64,000 nucleotides of DNA from Galeopsis tetrahit. Lineage: Eukaryota; Streptophyta; Magnoliopsida; Lamiales; Lamiaceae. The DNA is taken from assembly GCA_963675135.1 (NCBI GenBank), contig OY776129.1, positions 71,207,348 to 71,271,347 of the forward strand, given 5' to 3'. The notes beneath the pieces were generated by a model that saw only the letters and a program-made list of their open reading frames with translations, did not search any database and was not told the origin of the DNA. How positions within the stretch are numbered: position 1 is the stretch's first letter; each line of letters begins with the position of its first letter. This document shows positions 59,440-64,000 of the stretch, piece after piece. The translations under genes were made by a program, and so were the position numbers.

Positions 59440-61077
59440 TTTCTCTCTCTCGTGTTCTTTGGAACTGCAGAATCTATAATTAACAAATCTGGGGTAAGTC
59501 TGTATAGGGTGTGACTATGGAGTTTTATCAATGACATGCTTAAATATTGCTTAGGCCAACTCCAGCGTGTACTCTATTTTGAAGTAAAACTTCAAAAATA
59601 GACTACACCTCGTGCTCCAACCGTTGTCTATTTTAAAATATGGGAATAGAGTTTTGAATGAACACAATGTACTTCATATGTCAAGTTTTATTGTTCAAGG
59701 TTTTAAACTCTTATCTACTACTCCTTCCATCCCATTTCATTTTTTTGGACCATTGAGCATACATCTTCAAATCACATCAATTTTGGCTATTATTTATCAG
59801 GTTGAATATCTTAGAATTATTTTTATGCCGAAAGGGAATCTTATAGTAGTGATTTTACAGACCTTAGTATATTTTTAATAATTTAACTAAATTTCAAGGG
59901 AAATATGTGTGAGTTATGATTTTATTAACTAATGCCACTTCAATTCATGTGGATCATATTTTTAATTTTCCTCAATTTAATCCCATTTTTCTCCTCTTTT
60001 CTTTCACCTTGTATGAATAGCAAGCAAAAATTATCAATAACATTTAATATTCTAGTTCTAAAAAACTTCACATTTGCACACGAATATAAGCTGGTTTTTT
60101 TTTTCCCTTTCAAAAGCAGAGGAATGAAACCGGTAACATTATTAATATAGTTTTTTGGGCTAATTTGATAGTTAGTATAAACTCAAAATCATTAAATTGT
60201 TTTATTTATTTATTTTATAAACAGTTTGGTAGTACATGTGACATAGCTTTTTTTTTTTTTTTTTTTTTCTTTCGAACACAAGTACATATGACATAGCTAT
60301 ATCAATGATTTTGTATTAAATATGTTATCTAAAGCCAACTACAGTTAATTTTAACAACTCATGAGTTGTTATTCTTCACAAGCAGTTTCATATTTTATGG
60401 TTAGTTTTTGTGATATTGTTCATGTGAGGAATATTTATTTAAACTTGAAAACCTAGGAAGATATTTTGCACATGCTAATTAAGTGAATAATAATAATAAC
60501 TCACTGATATCATATATATATATGACGTTGCTAATTGGTAGTAAAGATTAATTATAACGGTTGGATTTCAACAGATCAAGAATTAATTCGAGTTTCATAA
60601 AATATTTCTTAGGCGTGACAATTTGGATATTTCTTCCATTCACAAAATATATTAGGTTTATTATTAGTTCTACACTTGATAATATATATGTGTGTGTGTT
60701 GCCCACCCTCATATATCAAGGCATTTTTTTTATTAGAATATGATCGAAATTCCAGGAGATTCATTTAGTTATCGAAAAATGACGACCGGTATCTTTTTCT
60801 CCTCCAAGTTCAAAAATCGACATTATATAATGGAGCATTCAGTGAAAAACATCATAGAAGCTAAAGAATTGGTATGTCACACACTTTGTTGCAAAAGTTG
60901 TTTTATAGTGATCAAATCTAGTGGTAGACGATGCTATGTATTATTTCATCAATACATTCATGTGTAGTGTTAATTTTTTATTATAATATTAACACCATTT
61001 TTTCTTCTTTTCTTTTTCTAGATTTGTTTGGTTTGGACGGTATCGGTAATTACAGAGATTTCACTGATGCAACTCAT
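59440..61077. other. 3' UTR of PIAL and AT-rich spacer with MITE-like start
   Basis: The first ~110 bp is the likely 3' UTR. GGCCAACTCCAGCGTGTACT at ~59555 looks like the terminus of a common plant MITE, but no matching end was found. A T-run of 22 occurs at ~60250. An unassigned open frame (MIEIPGDSFSYRKM..) lies at 60740-60967. It resembles no family I know. Confidence 0.45.
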
Positions 61078-61190
61078 GGTCATCAATCTCATATGTTATT
61101 GCAACTATCAATAGAGTTGTACAGATGTATGATACATCAAGATCTGTCTCTGTGTATCCATGGAATCAATCTCAATGGACATAAGTCGCG
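61078..61190 (+). pseudogene. Decayed fragment of a PIAL paralogue (last-exon segment)
   Basis: GGTCATCAATCTCAT..GTTGTACAGATG..GATACATCAAGATCTGTCTC..GTGTATCC aligns with 59001-59095 of the PIAL gene (GGTCAACAATCTCATG.., GCTGTACAGATGCC, GATGCATCAAGAACTGTCCC). A 2-nt insertion breaks the frame. The restored frame reads DTSRSVSVYPWNQSQWT and then stops, differing from the neighbouring gene (DASRTVPVYPDGRN). It therefore comes from an older or different PIAL copy rather than a fresh duplication. Confidence 0.7.
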
Positions 61191-61690
61191 CAACAATCCC
61201 ACCGTTCACTTGCGGGGGTCCCGTTTAAAACCAGAGTTTTGAACTCTGTATGAACATGGACTCTTAAAAAAAATTCTCTCGTAATCATGTACATATACGT
61301 AGAATGCAAGGAATGCATGCGGTCGGGCCTTTAATCCAAATATTCACATTGTATATCATGCTTATTGACTCTTTGTATATGCACCTAACAATGAGATCGG
61401 GGAAACCATCTCGCCTATTTAGTTTTTGTGTTTTATATAAATTGTTTCTAATCTCGTAATCAAGATTGTTTTTTTAATCCAACACCCTTGAAAGGCAAAT
61501 GAAAATATCACTAGTTGATAGCACTGTATCAACAGCGCAAACCCTTTATTTTGGTGCCAAAAATACCCTTGCAAAATCTTTAAAAAAACCATTTACTCAG
61601 GCAGCTTAACATCATATAACCCACTTTGGGAGGAGAGCTGAGAAGTTTAAAAATACAGCCCATGCATTGGAATCCCCAGATTAATTGAAA

Positions 61691-63672
61691 TTAGCGACGT
61701 CTAGACGAGGGAAGCAAGCAGTCATACACCCGTTCCATGCGCGAAGCAATGCTAAGCTTATTTTCAGATAGCAGGCCCGGCTTTGCCAAATCAATTAAGT
61801 CCTGTCTCAAACTGAACATGACAAATTGTTACATAGTTACTCTAAAATGCTCCAAACTTCCAGAGAGAGAGAGAGACTAACCATATCCATTCGCCCGTTT
61901 CCCTTGCGTGACTCTCCACTATACTATATAGGGAATCCAGAAAATATAACACCAGACCATACATGCATTGAGCATCATTTTCCTGAAAAAGGTAAAAACA
62001 TTAGTTTTCTTTTTTTTTTTTTTTTTAAAGAAAATCACATTAAAGTCGTGCAAAAACAACTACTATAACTTTAGAAAAATTGAGACCACACTATAGATTC
62101 AATTATTAAAAAGGAAATTTTAGGCTGGACAGTCTAATCTGTGACGTAATGAAATAATCAATTAACAATTGCGTGTTACCAAAATTAATTAAGTCAAATG
62201 AGTACTAAGTACTAACCAATCCTTGATCTTTGCAGCTCTGGAACTGCATTATAGCTCTCTCAATTTCCACGAGCATTAGCCTCCTTTGAATACGAGCAAC
62301 TCTTCCTCTACCTTCAGCTCTGGTATCCTGATTTCAATGTAATAATGAACTCATCAGATATCTCAACAATATCAACTCTGATATTCAGCATGAGACATGA
62401 TATAATAATAGTGAAATTTGACCTCTTCTACTATCATTATTAGAGATTTTTTAAACACTATCATCCAACTACAAGGAGCATGCAATCTATAGCCACAATT
62501 TCTTGAAAAATTCTTGTGTGAGAAGGATCTAAACTAAGTGTATTTTCACCCACATTACTCATTTATTCAATCACTAACCCGTACTCACTTTTCATTTTGA
62601 TTACTTCATTTTTATAATGGACTCACAAAAGTGCCTCCAATTTCTTCTAAGCTTTGGACTTAATGAACACATATCATTTTCACCCGGGAAACCCAATAGG
62701 TGATTGTCAACCATTTCATTACAGTAATCAAAATCATTTTATCATTATTCAAGTTCATGAATGGCTTCTTGAAAAGTGATTTATTATGTAGTTAAAACTT
62801 AATTTTGTTGGATCTGAAAACCACTCTTTAAAATAAGGGGAAATAGTTTTTTTAGTCTTGTAAGTTACCCTTATTTTGATTTTAGTCATGTTGGCTTTCA
62901 CGAATTGAAAATAATACTGTAACTTTAAACTTTTCGACATTTAGGTCCAGTGGCCGGTTGTAAGAGGTGAAACATCTCATTGACCAATTAGACTTTGTCA
63001 CGTCAGCGTCAACAGGACGTTTCACCACCTATAGCCAAAATGTAAAAAATTGGAAGTTACAAGACTATTTTCAATTGATGAAAGTCGACAAAACTAAAAT
63101 CAAAGGGCTAAAAAAAAAAACTAGTTTCACTTAACAAACAAACCGAGCCGTTAATATCATATAATTGGGGTAGGGCTACGTGAATCAATTATAAAATCAC
63201 ATTAGGTCTCGACAGTATTAATTTATAGAGATTTTACTGTATTTGTACAACATGGCAGGAGACAAACTGCTTACCTGTTTAAACCATGCTCGCACCAGCA
63301 TGGCTAGAACAAGGGACAGAAAGAAAGCAGGTAAAGCAGCTAGAATAGCAAAGTTGATTTCGTTGGCCCTCAGGATTTGATCTAGTTCAAGCATTGCTCT
63401 GATTCAAAGATGTATTATATAATCAACAAACTTCCAGTGAAATTGCATGACCTAAAAAATAACAACATATCGAAAAACACACTCACTCTTCAATATCCAG
63501 TTTTAGCTTCTGAACCTGTAGTAAAGAAGCTATAGTGAACAACTCATATCAGGTGGGAAGACCACAAACTACTAAATGCATTTTAGTCGAGCATGCTACC
63601 TGAATAAGAAGGGCTCGAACAAGCTCTCCACCGACAAGGCCCTGGATTGGATGCATAAGTTCTTTTTCGTAC
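61691..63672 (-). CDS. DGS1: DGS1/NCA2-like mitochondrial outer-membrane protein, 3' part only
   Basis: Six exons on the minus strand, read towards the stop at 61691-61693: 63600-63672, 63487-63515, 63275-63398, 62217-62327, 61882-61982, 61691-61811. They encode YEKELMHPIQGLVGGELVRA, LLIQVQKLKLDIEEAMLELDQ, ILRANEINFAILAALPAFFL (start of a transmembrane segment ending SLVLAMLVRAWF), the cytosolic-type tail GRGRVARIQRRLMLVEIERA, then CMYGLVLYFLDSLYSIVESH, and ending ERVYDCLLPSSRRR. These match the NCA2 domain of DGS1 (DGD1 SUPPRESSOR 1), which in Arabidopsis sits in the mitochondrial outer membrane and affects galactolipid supply and reactive-oxygen balance. The gene's 5' exons lie beyond the right edge. 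No further exon was recognised in 63673-64000. Phases agree across all five introns. Confidence 0.92.
62837..63132. mobile_element. Long-TIR fold-back MITE in a DGS1 intron
   Basis: The left arm GGGAAATAGTTTTTTTAGTC..TTTTAGTCATGTTGGCTTTC and the right arm ..GAAAGTCGACAAAACTAAAA..GGGCTAAAAAAAAAAACTAG are inverted copies. CACCTCTTACAACC-like and CACCACCTATAGCC segments fill the centre. It is related in style to the elements at 34024 and 48804. It sits in the intron 62328-63274. Confidence 0.65.
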
Positions 63673-64000
63673 CTTCAGATTAAAATGATGTTAGACTTTC
63701 TTCCACCAATTCACTTGAATATTCCAGATAAATATTAGACAATGTTGCATGAATACCAAATCATCGAATGGATCATCACTACTTCATTTGCATAGATATA
63801 TTTCATCACGTTATTTTACAAATTCTTGTGAGTTCTCAGGTAATCAGGGGGGCATGACCTATCTGAAATTTCTCATGAAACCTCTAAACTTGAGAAACTG
63901 CATTCTCTGCTTGACGTGAGAGAGTTCATGCATAAATGTGAACATTGAGGATCTTAAAGAACTTGTTTAAATTAAATATTGCAAAAACTACTGGTACTGA
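63673..64000. other. Intron or upstream part of the DGS1-like gene
   Basis: This should be intron continuing towards the missing 5' exons. No exon with both splice borders and a fitting phase could be identified. Confidence 0.4.

Noticed and set aside
60740..60967. 75-codon frame MIEIPGDSFSYRKM..
   Set aside because: It resembles no family I know and lies in AT-rich spacer. It is kept only as a mention in the spacer entry.
61691..63672. Apparent +1 frameshifts in the DGS1-like exons
   Set aside because: A careful recount shows exon lengths of 121, 101, 111, 124, 29 and 73 nt, all consistent in phase. No frameshift exists.

Overview
The window is nuclear DNA from a flowering plant. The genes have many short exons, AT-rich introns with GT-AG borders and proteins that align end to end with known eudicot families. 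The intergenic DNA is AT-rich and full of small TIR transposons. The overall look is a core eudicot with a compact genome, possibly an asterid such as Lamiales, but the species cannot be fixed from the sequence alone. No tRNA, rRNA, CRISPR array, bacterial operon or organellar segment was seen.

Layout: (1) 1-3.6 kb holds a decayed PIF/Harbinger transposase end and a ~1.4 kb minisatellite. These lie upstream of an intronless GRAS gene (SCL3-like, 3611-4891, +). (2) 4.9-7.9 kb is AT-rich, with a dead LINE-type RNase H fragment. (3) 7917-16083 (+) is an 11-exon TPR + J-domain co-chaperone of 1234 aa. (4) 17943-24485 (-) is a 7-exon deubiquitinase of the UBP24/USP10 type, 541 aa. (5) 24.5-30.3 kb is AT-rich and gene-free, with a fold-back element and two Tourist-like MITEs. 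(6) 30529-31885 (+) is a 5-exon E2 ubiquitin-conjugating enzyme of the UBC19/UBC20 (UBE2C, APC/C) type, with mitosis-type MSA boxes just upstream of its TATA box. (7) 33670-38353 (-) is a 7-exon THUMPD1/Tan1-like tRNA-acetylation adaptor. A 1150-bp Mutator-like element sits 160 bp upstream of its start codon. (8) 39.7-49.2 kb is a nest of transposons: a 940-bp palindrome, a Harbinger element split by a hAT element, a fold-back MULE and a Helitron end. (9) 49372-59439 (+) is a 16-exon PIAL1/2-type SUMO ligase of 799 aa with two GC-AG introns and an unusual SP-RING spacing. (10) Downstream, at ~61.1 kb, is a decayed fragment of a PIAL paralogue. (11) 61691 to the right edge (-) is the 3' part of a DGS1/NCA2-like mitochondrial outer-membrane protein gene.

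The genes are unlinked housekeeping and regulatory genes. Three belong to ubiquitin or SUMO pathways (UBP24, UBC19/20, PIAL), but nothing indicates that they form a functional cluster. All exon borders were deduced by hand from splice signals, reading phase and remembered family sequences. For every complete gene the exon lengths sum to a whole number of codons. The most interesting observations are the MULE in the THUMPD1 promoter, the C-x3-C zinc loop and GC-AG introns of PIAL, the paired MSA boxes of the E2 gene, the FGSF motif of the deubiquitinase and the layered TE nest. No clearly new biological system was recognised.
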